The notes beneath the pieces are model-generated. The model made no database searches and was not told where the DNA came from. It was given only the letters and a program-made list of their open reading frames with translations. A DNA stretch of 64,000 bases from Acanthornis magna (taxonomy: Eukaryota > Chordata > Aves > Passeriformes > Acanthizidae): positions 2,604,001 through 2,668,000 of the forward strand of contig JAWUZG010000052.1 in NCBI GenBank assembly GCA_036785705.1. Direction: 5' to 3'. The position numbers were made by a program, and so were the translations under genes. Numbering within the stretch: position 1 is the first letter of the stretch; the number at the start of each line of letters is the position of its first letter. Below are positions 38,660-51,700 of the stretch, piece after piece.

Positions 38660-41222
38660 AGGAATGACTGTCGAAATGGAAGCCCCAACAGACTCAGCTA
38701 ATGGCAAGAGTCCCCTAAAATTTGTGCAAGAACTCAAGAAGATCAAACCATGTAACACACATGAAAAGGAAGATGCATCTTTAATTTTTAAGAAGTAAGA
38801 ATACACACACATCCCAAAAGGAAGGAGCAGACAATAACAAGCTAGTGATGATTATCAGTTTCTCCTTGACATGATCAAAAGGAGATTAATATGAACTTTC
38901 ATTAAATCAAGACCTTCTCTGATGATGCTGTTTCCTGCTATTGAGAGAGTCAGTATGTCCAAAGGAATGGAGTGCTTTACTGAGCCAGATTTCTCTACGA
39001 TTTAACAGGATTAGAGAAAGACTGGGAATTTGGTTTATTCTGTTAAGGAAAATGTTAAAATAGTACACTAAAAGTTGAAAAAATATAGAACAATTAGCAA
39101 GCTTCTGTTGACAATATTCTCTTCCTGACTAGTCCATTTTCTCCACGGATTCAGGAGATTTTCTTTTCTTCTTTTCTCTCCTTTGGGGATGCTTTATCTG
39201 CCTGGTTTAAACAACTCTTGTTGTTGAAATAGGAATTGGTTTCCATATGTCCTAAATAAGAACGAAAGGTTAGACAACGGTTTCTGGTTTCTCTTTCCCC
39301 AAACCATAGCTGCAAGAACAGGCCTCTTATTTTCCATATCCATCACATTTAATGGTTAGCGCATGCCTTTCCACACTGTTTGATTTTCCTGCTCACAAAG
39401 TTGTCAGGGACTACAGTGAAACTTCATGCAGTGATCCTTGCACTAGACTCAGCACTTAAAATTTGTGCTTAGTTTCATCTGAAGAATAAATACGCATTTC
39501 TTACACAGGTGACAGATTTGTTATTGGAGCATATTTTTTGAGTCGAGTTCCTTTATTCTGGCTTGTGTTACGTTTCAGATATCCTGCCATCACCAGCAGT
39601 TATCCATTTTGTGACCCAGTTTGGAAATAACATTCTTAAAAGCTATCTCTATTCATTCCAGTCTTTTCAGCATACACTTGGTCTTAAGATTGTTTATAGA
39701 CTACTAACACCTAAAGATGAGCACAAACCTTATAATGGATTTTTGTTACAAGTTGAGTTACTTTACTTAATCACAGTTTGTGTAGATAAAGTGCGTGAAA
39801 CAGAACCCATCTTTTAATTTCCACTAGCACTCTAGCTCCTTTCCTTCACTGTCTATTTATTCTTGAATAATGAAAAAAGCACTAGAAAGTGATAAAAATA
39901 ACATAATTTAAAAGAAGTTACATATAGAGTGCTAAAAATTACTTTCAGCTTCTTACAGTGCAGTGGTGGACTGAAAAAATGAGACATATTGAAGAATTAA
40001 ATCACTTTCTAAAATGTAAAACAAAAATAAATTACTTCATGACAATATTTTTTAATGTTCAGGTGAAGTAGTTTCATGCAAACTGCTTCATATATGATTT
40101 TCCACTTTAAAAAAATGGTCTTTGATATACTTTTAGGACTGCTTTTTAAACAATAATTGAAACTGAGAAAATATAAATCTCTGGTGGAAAATGTTACGTG
40201 ATGATACCATTAAAGAGTTTAACATCAGGATGCTGCAGAGACAACCCCAAATAAATATTTTTTTCCTTGAAAAAATTCAAGTTATTACTTCTGCCAACTC
40301 TGTAATTCTATTGTAAATGTGCCTTTTAGTACATATAAGTATTAAGACCATAAGACTTTTGCAGACCATCACCGTTTCAGCACAATTAGCAAACAGCCTC
40401 ACACTGGCTGATGCTGGGCTCCCTCGTGTTTGTGTAACCAATATGCCATTTTGACAGCCAACTGCAATTCAAATCCCTTTGTCAATACTCTGCACCACCT
40501 GTGATGCAAATTTAAATTAATCCTGATTTTCGTGGCTTACTAACACTGACTCCAGCAGAGAGAGAATATTATCTGTTCAGACAAATTCACACTGGAGTAG
40601 CTCTTCATAGCTAGCGTGAAGAAAGCAAAAGCTTGTATCCTCATAATAGTTTTTTGGATGCGCACCATCTCAGTTACAGTCTTTGTACAACATTGGAGTG
40701 GGGTACACTCAGTTTTTTTAGTTTGGATTCCCAAACATAAAGAAAATTAAAATATACATTCCAGTTCAATCTATTATTTATTTTGCATTTAGTGGATATC
40801 ACATTGACATGAGCCTTTGCTTGGGGTAGCACAGTACTATGAAACCCAACACGACTGTGTCCTGATATAATTTCTCTGTGTCCTATCAGCTTTTTAACTT
40901 CACGTTAATGAAATGTTACTTCATGTGATTATTAGAGCTGGGAGTGAATGATGCATGAAATAAAAAGCTGACAAACTCTTGAGAAAGTGCTCAGCACAAT
41001 GGCACATCTGCTTACTCTGTTCAAAGAGCACAAATGACATTCTTTCCAGGTGAGAAGGACAGAGACAAATGATGATCACTTCCTAGGACTGACTTGGAAT
41101 ATATTTAGAATCACAAAAGTCTTGTGGATTTTTTTCCCATGTTTTAGGTTAAACTGCAAGAAAGACAAGATCAATTTATCCAGTTAGGATTTAATTTAAG
41201 AGTATGGATGTTTCCCGGGGGC

Positions 41223-41228
<6 letters not shown>

Positions 41229-41256
<28 letters not shown>
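41229..41256. repeat. (TA)14 microsatellite
   Basis: Fourteen uninterrupted TA units, followed by an A run of six. Probably length-variable between individuals. Confidence 0.97.
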
Positions 41257-41261
<5 letters not shown>

Positions 41262-41849
41262 CACTTACGTGAAGATAATGAATAGGGTTGATGATTTATT
41301 GTTTATTCCAGTAAATGAAATAGGTGGCATCAGATGAAAGAGAAGTTAAAAGCAAACAAAATAATGTGATTTTCCACATAACACAGAGGGAAGATGTGGA
41401 ACTCCTTGTCAGAAGATACATCACCGAGAAAAGTCTGCATGGATTCAAAGGATGAACAGACAAGCACACAGGAATGAAGTCAATTGGGTGTTACTTAAAT
41501 ACATAAAAACCGTTTCTGGTTCACATAATTCCTGTGAAAGTTTAATGTCTAGGAGAGTAACAGGAGCAAGGGATTTATATTTGCCAAGTTTGTGCAACCT
41601 TCCCTCAGCTCTCTGCTGCTATCAAGCAGAGGTAACTGCACAGACAGAACTTTGGTCCCGAACAATGTGACTGAAATAATGCTAGTGATTTATCTTGTTT
41701 CATGATATGTTTTTAATGTACAGTTTACAGATTATGATAATTCCTGGGTTTGGTTAGGTCCAACTAAAAAATATAGCCCCAGTGCCACATCTATAATTAC
41801 AGATACAATTATAGCTGTGGGGATGGGAGGACTTTGGAAGAGACAGTTA

Positions 41850-42640
41850 GTGTGCAAGGAGACCTGGATAGGCTGGAAGGGTGGACTAGCAAGAAGCTTA
41901 TGAAGTTTGACAAGTATAAGGTCTTGCACCTGGGAAAACATAATCCAGGAAAGCAGCAAGGCTGGAAAATAGCTGGCAGGAAAGGTACCAGGGGCTTCTG
42001 GTGGAGACAAGCTCAGTATGAGTGAACAGGGCCCTCCTACAGCAAAGAAAGCCAACAGGATCCTGGGCTGCCTCAAAGAGTGCTTCCTTCACCAGCAGAG
42101 ATAAAGAAATCATTGCACAATTCTGCTCAGTGTCTGCCAGACCACACCTGGAATTTTTCAATTTTTGTCCTCTCTATACAAACAAAAAGCATGAACAAGA
42201 TGGAAATGGTCCAGAGAAGAGCCAAAACGATGATCAAAGGACTGAGAGACCTGACATGTTAGGAAGGGCTGAGAGAACTGCTTTGTTCAGCCTTGAGAAA
42301 GGAAGGCTTAGGGGAGACCTTGTCACCTTGTTTGAGTATTTAAAGGCTGGCTACAAAGGTTTCCTTTTGCAAGGAGTGCCATGAAAAAGATGAGGGGTAC
42401 AAGTTACTCCTGGGGAGATTCTGTTTTACACAAGAGGAACATTTTTCACAGTGAGAAAAATTAGCCATTTTAATAATCTCTCTAGGGAAGTGATCTTCCC
42501 ATGTCGAAGATTTAGTTGGGCAGAGTACTGGGCCATCTTGTCTAGACTTGTGTTTTTGCTTTTGCCAAGGAAGGTTGGACCAAATGACCCTTCATGTCCC
42601 CTTCCAACCTGGAATTCTAAGATTCTATGATGGATTCTAT
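41850..42640 (+). mobile_element. CR1 LINE, longest copy in the window
   Basis: About 790 bases run from the end of ORF2 (a frame with KFDKYKVLHLGKHNP, the post-RT region of CR1 ORF2) through GCCAACAGGATCCTGGGCTG, a diverged region near 42140-42260 and TTGTTCAGCCTTGAGAAAGG. It ends in AAGATTCTATGATGGATTCT, the repeated CR1 tail. Several frame breaks and internal deletions show an old, dead copy. The 5' boundary is set by eye and may be 30 bases off. Confidence 0.88.
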
Positions 42641-45600
42641 TTATATTAGCAAATGAATGTGACCTGGATCCTAGAAAACTGTTTGATCCCATTGTGCCAA
42701 AGGCTGTAAACATATGCACAACAGTAAGAGCAATTTTGTCCCATGTAGCATACGGAGAAAATTAGTTCCAACCACAATTTTATTGGCTTCAGAATGGCCT
42801 CCCAAATGAAACAATTTTGTCCGTTCAGAAAGATTCACACTGCTGTTTCAACTCATTGCTCTTCATATCCAGCAATAAAGCAGAAGCTCAAATTCTGATT
42901 CTGTTGTATGACTAGCACAGTAAAATACAATGAAATTATTCTTGGTTTGCAGTGTAGTAAACAAGACAGAAAAGCTCATTTCAGAAATGGCAATTAATTA
43001 TTCACTTCAGTCCCACTTCAGTGTTTTTATTACAGAACACGTCGTTCTTGGTTTAGGTCCTCTCTGTTATTTCCAACAATGTTCAACTATTTTGCATTTA
43101 GCTTTACAATTCACATCTGTCTAAATCCATGACCTTCACTGGGAAAGAAGAAGCTTAAAAAGCTCTCCAGGATCTTTGCTGCAGATTTTCTTTTACCAGA
43201 CTTCAACTTTTAAAGATTATTATTACTTGGGATGAGAAGAAAGTAAGAATACCCCAAATATATTGATATTTTTTATCAAGTTCTGGATATCAAAATCTGT
43301 AATTAGCTCTAATGGCTGGACAGGTCTGATTGTTGAGATCTTCTCAGTGCACATAGATTACACATCAATGATTTATTAATAAAAAGTGGAATAAGAGCAC
43401 AAATCAGTGATACATCTGAGACTGTGCAATGTTTCCCCACAGCAGAGAATGGTTTATCCTGCTTCTACCAGCTGCTGCTGCTTTGCTCATGCCAGAGCTA
43501 GTACCCAGCAGTCTCCATCATGGGGATTTTTCTCACTGAACTGACAGAAAATCTACACTCCAAAACAAGGGTGAGTATTCTGCAAACCTAGCAAATTAAA
43601 TCAGCTCAGTGAAAGCACAAAGATGAGCACCAGAGACAGCTCCTATGTGGTGCAGATGGGAGAGGATTTGGGGAGGGTCTGGGAGCAGAGAGGGCAAAAC
43701 AGGGCTGCTCTTTACATCCACAGCACATGGACACACATATGGACACAACTGTACCACACAAATATGCAAAAGCACACTTCTGGCAGGCTGCAACATAATC
43801 TGCATAGTACTTCATAAACAACTTCAGGCCCCAATTAACTGTTTTGTCTTAAGGTCCCATGGACCCCCGAGAAGAAAGATGCTCTGTGCTGTAGATCCAG
43901 CCAATCTGTGCTGGGTGGAGACACCAGGTCATTTTGGTTATTTTGCTGCAGGGCCAAGGATCCATAGGTGTGTACTAAGCAACTTAGGCAAATGTGTTCA
44001 TATTCCGGATAGATTAAAAATAACAGTCTCTATATGGAAACTTTTAAATGCTGCTTTATGCCTAGCCCTCAGCAATCTGTTATCCCGGATTCATTTTTCT
44101 TCTATTCTATTTTCATTTATTCTTTAATCAAAGTTGGTCAAATATAGGGTCCAAATTTGAAAGCTTATTTATAGAGGTTTTAAAACAGTGTTATTACACC
44201 AATTCAGGAGCTTAATATTGGCTTCAGTTAACCAAACATATACCAGAAGTTACAGAAATGCAGTTTCTTCCCTTTTTTCTATCACTCTTAGACATGGAGT
44301 GATTTAAGGGGTAACTTTTCAATGCGTATTTGAAAGACAGAGATTTGAATCAATTCAAAATTTATGGACTGAGAGCTTCTAAGCTTGTTTTGTGAAATAC
44401 TAACAGCATATCTTATTTAAGCTATAGATGCAATAATTCCAGAGGTTTGTTTGAAACCCAGACAGCCACTATATTATATTTATTTGCCCCCCACTCCCTA
44501 CTGCCCCTCTGCACCTTGATCATGACTATGGGTCCATCACATTGTCTTCATTCAAGAAAAGCTCAGGTCTGACTTTTATAGTTGGCATTGTTTATCAAGT
44601 CACAGCAGCTACATGCTCTTCTTCAGCTTCTCCCCTCTCTGACTGAGCCAGAAGGTCAATTTGACGACATGTAAGGACAGTAAAGCCCAATTTTTCATTC
44701 TGCTGTGCTTCACCAGGCTGCCTTGTTATTTTATAGTCTCTCTTCACTATGGTGGTGTGTTCTTGTCCCCATATTTCACTGTCTCTCAGGGGTGCATCCA
44801 TCCCCTTATCTGATACCACGTTGCCCTCTAGTGACAAGTTCTCATTCTTCTCTCCATCCAGGTCCTGCAGGCCCGATTTCATTTCCTGCAGCATTTCCAG
44901 TTTTCATTTGGGTTTTGTTTTGGTTTGCTTTGAGTTTAAAACATCCCCCTTTTTTTTATACTGGAAATCAAAGTTTATTAATTCTTTCCCTTTGTGATAT
45001 CTAGTTGAGTCAAGTTCATTTTGGCTCCAGTCTGCAAGAAGACCCCAAGTTTCTGTGCTACTCTCAACCACAATGATTTATATATGAATTGACCCCTGCA
45101 AGACTTCTGCCACAGGGTTTAGTTATTGCAGAAATCAACAATGGCTTTGCCTCTACCAGCGTGAAGGCAGATGGCCAATGATACTTGCCATGTAGAAAAT
45201 TCATTGGAAAATGGGAGGCATAGCAAGGGTTAGGAAGATGGGTGCTAATCTAAACCACGGATAACCTGGAGACAGAGAGGAGAGTGTCACTTGTAGATCC
45301 TGACCAACAGTGTGATGGGCTAGACTGACTCTGGTTCAGACTGAGTTCATCCAGGTCCTTTCCTTTTAACTTCCATATAACAGATAGTTATAAAACCAGC
45401 AGAGAGATCTCCTGCATTCATGGGAACTGCTGTGGCAGGGGCTGGTCACTATTCTTTCTGCATAAAGAATTCTGATTTTACACTAATGTGTAAATTTGAA
45501 GTGCTTCCTTCACTCTAGACTCTAATCCAGCAGAATCCTGCACATTAAGATGTGTCTTTGCTTTGCGTAGGCTAAATATAATTTCCAAAGGCGCTAGCTT

Positions 45601-47164
45601 CTAGTGAGACTTCCAATATCCATTTCGCCAGTGCATGCAGTCTGTGTAGACTACATAATCCCTCTAAAAAAACCCAACAAAATTATATATGGCCTCTGAG
45701 CAATCCTTATCTGTCAAAGTTGATGGGAAAACCCAGATGACATAGAAGCTCATTGACTAAAAATATTTTTTCCTGGTAACTGGCTTTTAAGTTCACTCAA
45801 ATCAGAGACAATACTATAAAAAACATTTTACTGTCTTTGTTTAATATCAACACTACAAATATACAACATGAGATATTTCTTCCAAACTGTTCCATTCAGC
45901 TAATGAAATAACATTTTGTCTTTCTTGGCTTGGACTGGTTGTTTTCCTTCTGTTCTGTAATCAACATTGTGATACATAAGTGCTTCATAAGTTGTGAGGC
46001 TAGGGGGTAGTATTACCAGAAATCAATATATACATTAACATATCTGTCCCACACTAGTGAGGAATCAGAATTATGGACAGCATGTGAATTTGCACATACT
46101 GAACATGATGGCAAGTGAGGTATCCCCAGATTTTCAGGAATAGACACGGGATATTTTTGTGTGATCCAAGAAGTAATTTTCTCTACCATCTGTACCAAGA
46201 TAGTCTTCACGAACACCTACTGAGTTTGGGGCGTTGGTTGGTTGTGGCTTTTGTTTTCCTCCCAATCATCTGGGTAGTCTTCTGGTTTCAGAATCCTAAT
46301 ATACAACTGTATTTTTTCTAAGATAAAAGGCACTAATAGCATCCTTGATAATGATATGCAATGAAAGCAATGTAGGCTGTTGGCAGTTTCTAAATCTCTC
46401 TGCTGGTTTGCTGCATACAATTATTATTCTCTGTGTCATGACACTTGCTGCTGCTCATGAGAGATGTGGTATGGGGTTGCCAAAGATGCTATCAGAGAGC
46501 AGCACTGTTAGAGAATCTGCATGGATGTGACCAGACAAATAATTTAACATTTTTTAGTTGCCAGACTATAGTTCTTGGAAGAAAATTGTATGGTGGCAGT
46601 AGCAAAGGAACAATACAAAACAAACAAGAAAAAAATCCCAGGTCTCTGCCTGGAAGAGATACAAATATTTTGACAAATCCAAGAATTAATATGGAAGTTT
46701 TGTGGAATTGTGGCTTAGGCAGATTTGTTTTCCCAAACAGATTCATCCATCCTTAATCAGCAGCCCCAGCTGTCCCTGCTGGGAAAATCTGCGTCTCTTT
46801 TTCTGCTTGTCCCTGGCTGTGCTGAACTGGCATTTCTAAAAGTAATTACTCCACAAAGTGTAGTTGAACACTTAGAAATACTAAGAATTGCTAATTCCAT
46901 GCCAGCTACACTGGTTCACCTAGCTGAAAATGCCAGTTCAACTCAGCAAGAAAACCAAGAGTCACAGGGTGAAAAGGGAAGCCAGGACTTTGCTAACAGG
47001 AACAGCAGCAGATTGGGGAAGGAATGCTTGGCTGCTGATGAAATGCAGATCCAAGACACTCTCGAAGTCTACACATTAGAGAAGTGAAAGAAAGCACATC
47101 TTCTGAGCACATAAAAGAATGCAAATTTTGTATGTGTGCATGTGTCTGTGCATGAACACACCTG
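42641..47164. other. No gene called; two protein-like frames of unknown nature
   Basis: The stretch 43600-45450 is less AT-rich than its surroundings. The minus frame 44595-44894 and the plus frame 46725-47087 have hydrophilic, balanced amino-acid composition, but neither shows a known domain, a good splice acceptor or a repeat match that I recognise. Confidence 0.45.
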
Positions 47165-47592
47165 ATCAGACTGGGGAAGGGTCTGGAGCATGAGTCTTAT
47201 GAGGAGTGCATGAGGGAGCTAGAGGTGTTTAGCCTGGAGAAAAGGAGGCTCAAGCAGGACCTTATCACTCTCTGCCTGAAAGGAGGCTGTAGCCAGGTGG
47301 GGGTTGGCTTCTCCTTCCAGGTAACAAGCCATAGAATGAGAAGAAATGGCCTCAAGCTGTACTGGGGGAGCTCTAGATTGGACATTAGGAAACAGTTTTC
47401 AAGTATTTAAAACAGGGTGCCCGGGGAAGTGGTAGAATCACTGCCCCTCGAAATGGTAGAATCACCGTCCCTCAAAAGAGCTGTAGATGTGGTGCTCAGG
47501 GACATGATTTAATGGTGGACCTGGCAGTGCTGGGTTAATGGTTGGACTCAGTGTTAGTTGCCTGATCTAAATGACTGAATGATTCTATGTAA
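47165..47592 (+). mobile_element. CR1 LINE, 3' fragment of another subfamily
   Basis: The copy holds GGAGCATGAGTCTTATGAGG, TTTAGCCTGGAGAAAAGGAG, GGTGCTCAGGGACATGATTT, TAATGGTTGGACTCAGTGTT and the tail AATGATTCTATG. The 'dominant negative strand' variant of the tail (gggacatg...aatggtggacctggcagtgc) marks a CR1 subfamily different from the copies at 4895 and 37231. It contains an internal 24-base tandem duplication at 47430-47477. Confidence 0.9.
47430..47477 (+). repeat. 24-base tandem duplication inside CR1
   Basis: Two adjacent 24-base units, 47430-47453 and 47454-47477, both start TGGTAGAATCAC. They differ at three positions, all transitions. CR1 normally has one such unit, so this is a local duplication after or during insertion. 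Confidence 0.8.
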
Positions 47593-48644
47593 CACAGCAC
47601 AAAGCCATTGAAAAATTAATGCTCTTAGTTACTGCAATCATTTTTAGTGGCAATATTCTACTCTTTCTTGAAATAATAAGTTAATTTGCAATAAGCAGCC
47701 TTGTGTTCTACCTATAGTTCAGAAGCAGTGATACTGTACTAAGAAAGTAGTTTATGATGCTGAGATCAAATTTCAGTAGGCAAATGCTTTAAATCACATT
47801 GCCGCTCAGAAATACCATGGTATCGTCTGCTCTTATTTGTATTGTTTAAGCGTGACCTGCACAGCTATTATCACCTCACAGACACTCATGCACCACACTG
47901 TCAAATTTGCATGAGAACAACAGCTGTCAAACAACAGCAATTGCAAGAAAGTACCAGGGTGAAAAGAGGCAGCTATGAATTCTCTTTGGCAAAATTACTG
48001 AATTCATCAGAATTAGCTTCTGCATGACGAAATGGGATAGAATCACACCTACAGCATGAGGGTCCTCCAAGTAGGCAAAAGTTAGCATTAATTAAAATGC
48101 TTATTTTCCATCTGTACTTTGCAAACCATTTCTACCCAGTCTGCTCTGTGTGTGCACTCCAGCAGAAACTTTGCAATCCAGCCATTTCCATTAAGATTTG
48201 CTTTTTCAGTAACAAGATGTTGCACACAGAGAACAGTCACAGCTGGGATCAGGGGAGATTATCACTCTGGGTGCAAGGGGCCATTCTGTGCCTCCAGGCC
48301 AGTATGATTTTAGCCAATCAGCTAAAATACCTCAAGGGGCACGGAACTCTTGGCAGTGAGCATGGGGATGCCCTGCATGTATGATCAGTGTCAGAGGACA
48401 CCCTTGGGGACACCACAAAAGCAGAGATTGTGACAAAGCAAACAAAGTATATAAAAATAGGTCCTTACAGCCATTCCCTGACATTCTGCCCCTGTGCTAG
48501 TGACTTCAGTGAAACAAGAGATGTGGCCAGATGGGCATGGACCTCCTTCATCACACGTTTAGCCTATAACCATTTATCTACTTATTTGTTCACTCACAGT
48601 TTAGGTACCTTTGTTAGAATTCATCAGTGAGATCTGTGGAAATA

Positions 48645-48766
48645 TTGGTTTTGGTTTTGAAGGGTTTTGTTAGTTCGGTTGGTAGGTTTGGTTTTTTTTA
48701 TTTGGTGGGGGTAGAGGTTAGTTGGTTTTGGTTTGCTGTTGTTTTGCTTTGTTTTTTAATTTGTAT
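48645..48766 (+). repeat. G/T-rich tract of about 120 bases
   Basis: The plus strand is almost free of C and mostly G and T: GGTTTTGGTTTTGAAGGG, then GGTGGGGGTAGAGG and GGTTTTGGTTTGC. Several G runs of two to five could form weak quadruplexes. No element family recognised. Confidence 0.75.
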
Positions 48767-51700
48767 TGTTTATAATGCTTACATGCTTATAATATCTACA
48801 TTTGAGAGTGTATTGTAATTTAAACACAGCATTTAAATAAAGAATGCTGGAGTGGTGAGGTAAAAGGCGACAACTTAAAATAGATATCTCAAATTTTGGA
48901 GTACCTCTTGTAATCCATTTATAATAAATACTACATCTACTATTGTTTCGTTGTCCTTATTGAATATCCTTTTATTTCTCTTTATTTTCTCATTGTAGTT
49001 CCATATAATTCTTCTTTATAATTCTACTTTATTATATTTATTCTTATCTTCTACTACTATAGAATTACAATAAAAAAATGTAAATATTTAGTAGTCCATA
49101 ATATCCTGGGGACCAGAACCTGAAGTATCTACTTAAGCCTGAATTCAGGCACCAAGAGGAAAAACCATGATCTTTGTGCTCCGGCCTAGCTGTCACAATC
49201 AGTCCCAAGAAAACTTGTTTTGTCTTTATTATTATTTTCTTCAGACAGCAAGCTCTGGTCCTTGATGCTAAAGGCTGAACCCCAACTCCAGCAGTCACTG
49301 GGATGTTGAGTATCTGTGCCAGCTATGAATGATACATGTGAGAGCAGTGAGGTTGTTCCGTGATCAACGTTAAAATGGGGTTTGATCATCTGATCAAAGA
49401 GGGCTGTAAATCAACATAGGCTTTAATGTTGGGAATACAAAATTTTGCTCCTTCCCGAATGGAAGTGAGTTGCTGTATGTAGGGCAGGGGTGTTTATTAC
49501 ATAGTGTACTGCTTGAGTTGTCATTCTGCACTATGTGCAGAGGTGCTTCAAGAGAGTGGAAAAAATGCTTGCAAATATAGTTTAAGATTTTTTTTTAAAC
49601 TGTGTGGGAGCTGGTTTAGATTCTTAGGTAGAAATCAGAATTCTGTGTTTCTACAATATAAACATTTGTCTTTAATTTTGATAGGTTATAGTTTTACACT
49701 GACCTCAGCCACTGCAAGTAAGAGACTTTCATGGTATGTGAGGTCCATTTAAGCACCTAAAGACTTCTAAGATGAAGCTGTCTCATCTCTGCTGGTCATT
49801 TAGGAAAAGAGAGCTGCTGTTTTCTGTGCTAGACCGCTTAGATATGTTGAAGGAATTGGACCCTCCAAATGCCAACTTTTCCCTGCTGACCAGAGGAGAA
49901 GGTTATAGTGACCAGTGCCTGTAGAGTAGATAGAGCTACCACATTTAGTCACCTCTGATCTCATCAGAGTGCATGAACCTGGCTGTGAATGTAACCAGCA
50001 GAGATGGATATCAAAGAGTGAGTGGTGTGAGTCTCCAGGGGTGACTGCTGTTCTATGTCCCAGAGATTGCTGCCAGAGCCTTGCTTGGATTCAGAGCAGG
50101 GACATGCACGGGACAATTTGCCCATGCACATTCAGAGGGCCTTAATGTTGCAGAGGAACCACACATCCAAGATTCTTATGTCTGTTGTATTGACTAACAG
50201 GTTACATATCCCTGCCTTTCTCATTCAGCTTGAATCCTACAACACAAAGAATAATGCAATCAGTCTCCATGAAAGAAACCCATGTTTAATAGCCTCATAC
50301 AGGCCTTCATTTTGCTCCACAATATGATGGTTGTGCATGCAGCACAATGTGCTAGGTCTGTCTCAATCCATGCAGGAATTATCTGTTTTGGTTGCTTTAG
50401 TACTGTTCTACCAGCATTAATGCCTGTGGAAGCAATTGTTTGGAAAAATGAAGCATGTAAACCAGTTTTGTTCTTAACGTAGCAGAAAATCATTCTAAAA
50501 GGTGAATGACACAAACTCCATATTAAGAATAGAGACCTAGCCTACCAAGAAAAAAACAGAAAAATTATTTGGACACAGGGATTCAAACAAAATTCGTGAA
50601 TCCCCATACTGAACATAGGCTGTTTTATTGCAGCAGAGTTTACTTTGATATTAAAATGTCTTCAGGTCATGCATGTGGGAACGAAATTAAACAAAAACCT
50701 GCCCAAAACCAGCTTAATAGCCATTTTTTGAATGACCTTTTCAAATCTTCTTGTGTTATTATCACTCCTAGAGAGCCAGAAGAACATGGAATATTTTAGA
50801 AATCTCGGTGGATAACCAGATGAAAACCAAAGACAAAGACACCAAAAAATGAAGGCTCTGCATTGCACTTGGTGTCACTATAGCCTAATTTTGCAGTTCT
50901 ACTTTGTATGGTCTCACTAAAATTTCTAATTTATATAGGAAATCCATGGACACAGCTCTTCCCAAGTGCTTAGTAATTTGGGGAAATGACTAGCAGCAAA
51001 GTGCCCCTTTTCTGAGGAGCAGTCACATCACGGGAGAAGAGTCTTCTGAAGTTCTGTGCAATGTTCAGCACATACATTCGGACCTGCAGATCCTAAGCCC
51101 CACCAGCTTACAGTGTATTTACCTCCAGTGTGCCAGACAGCAAGGGAATGGAATCAGCTTTACTTTAAAGGTGCAAAAGTGACTTCTGGATAATATCCCT
51201 GTGAGCAGAACAACAAACATGTGCTGAGTTAGGAACAGATGCCAATTCCTTAAATATTTACTCTAGATTTAAACATCTGCTTATGTGCACATAACTGGAA
51301 TTTCCCTGAAGATAAAGCCTTCTGATTTAGTTTGAAGGTCCAGTCCCTTTATCTAATGCACAAATAAACCAAATCTTAATGGCCTATTACTGTCTGTGTA
51401 CTTAGCCTGGATCAGCTCCAGAATTTGTTTATTTTATTATTGTGGCCAAAATAAAGTGCTAATACAAGCTTTACATTCCAGGTTCTCCTGAAGTCACTGA
51501 CTCTCCTTCTGACAGACTTCCACTGGTCCTAAATCAGCATTTAAGACAAATACAATAAGAACAAGGCAGGAGAAACAATTTCTTACATTTCTAAGATTTG
51601 CAAACACTCTTGGCAAGTTGTCATTTTTCAGTGAAACTTTTTCATTTACAGTACTCCTGGTCATCTCTGTGAGAAAAGAGTTGCAGAAAATAAGTTATAA

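Larger units (their letters stand above)
37542..41228. other. No gene seen
   Basis: Unique AT-rich sequence; frames such as 37552-37836 and 39563-39817 (plus) have no recognised family. Confidence 0.55.

Noticed and set aside
38644..38700. Acceptor-like T16 followed by AGG
   Set aside because: No open phase with support and no donor; a homopolymer before AG is expected by chance.
42022..42384. Plus-strand frame of 120 codons
   Set aside because: It lies wholly inside the CR1 copy at 41850-42640 and is not in the ORF2 frame throughout.
43645..44127. Plus-strand frame of 160 codons
   Set aside because: Lies in a less AT-rich patch where stops are rarer; two other frames are open over the same bases, so openness is not informative.
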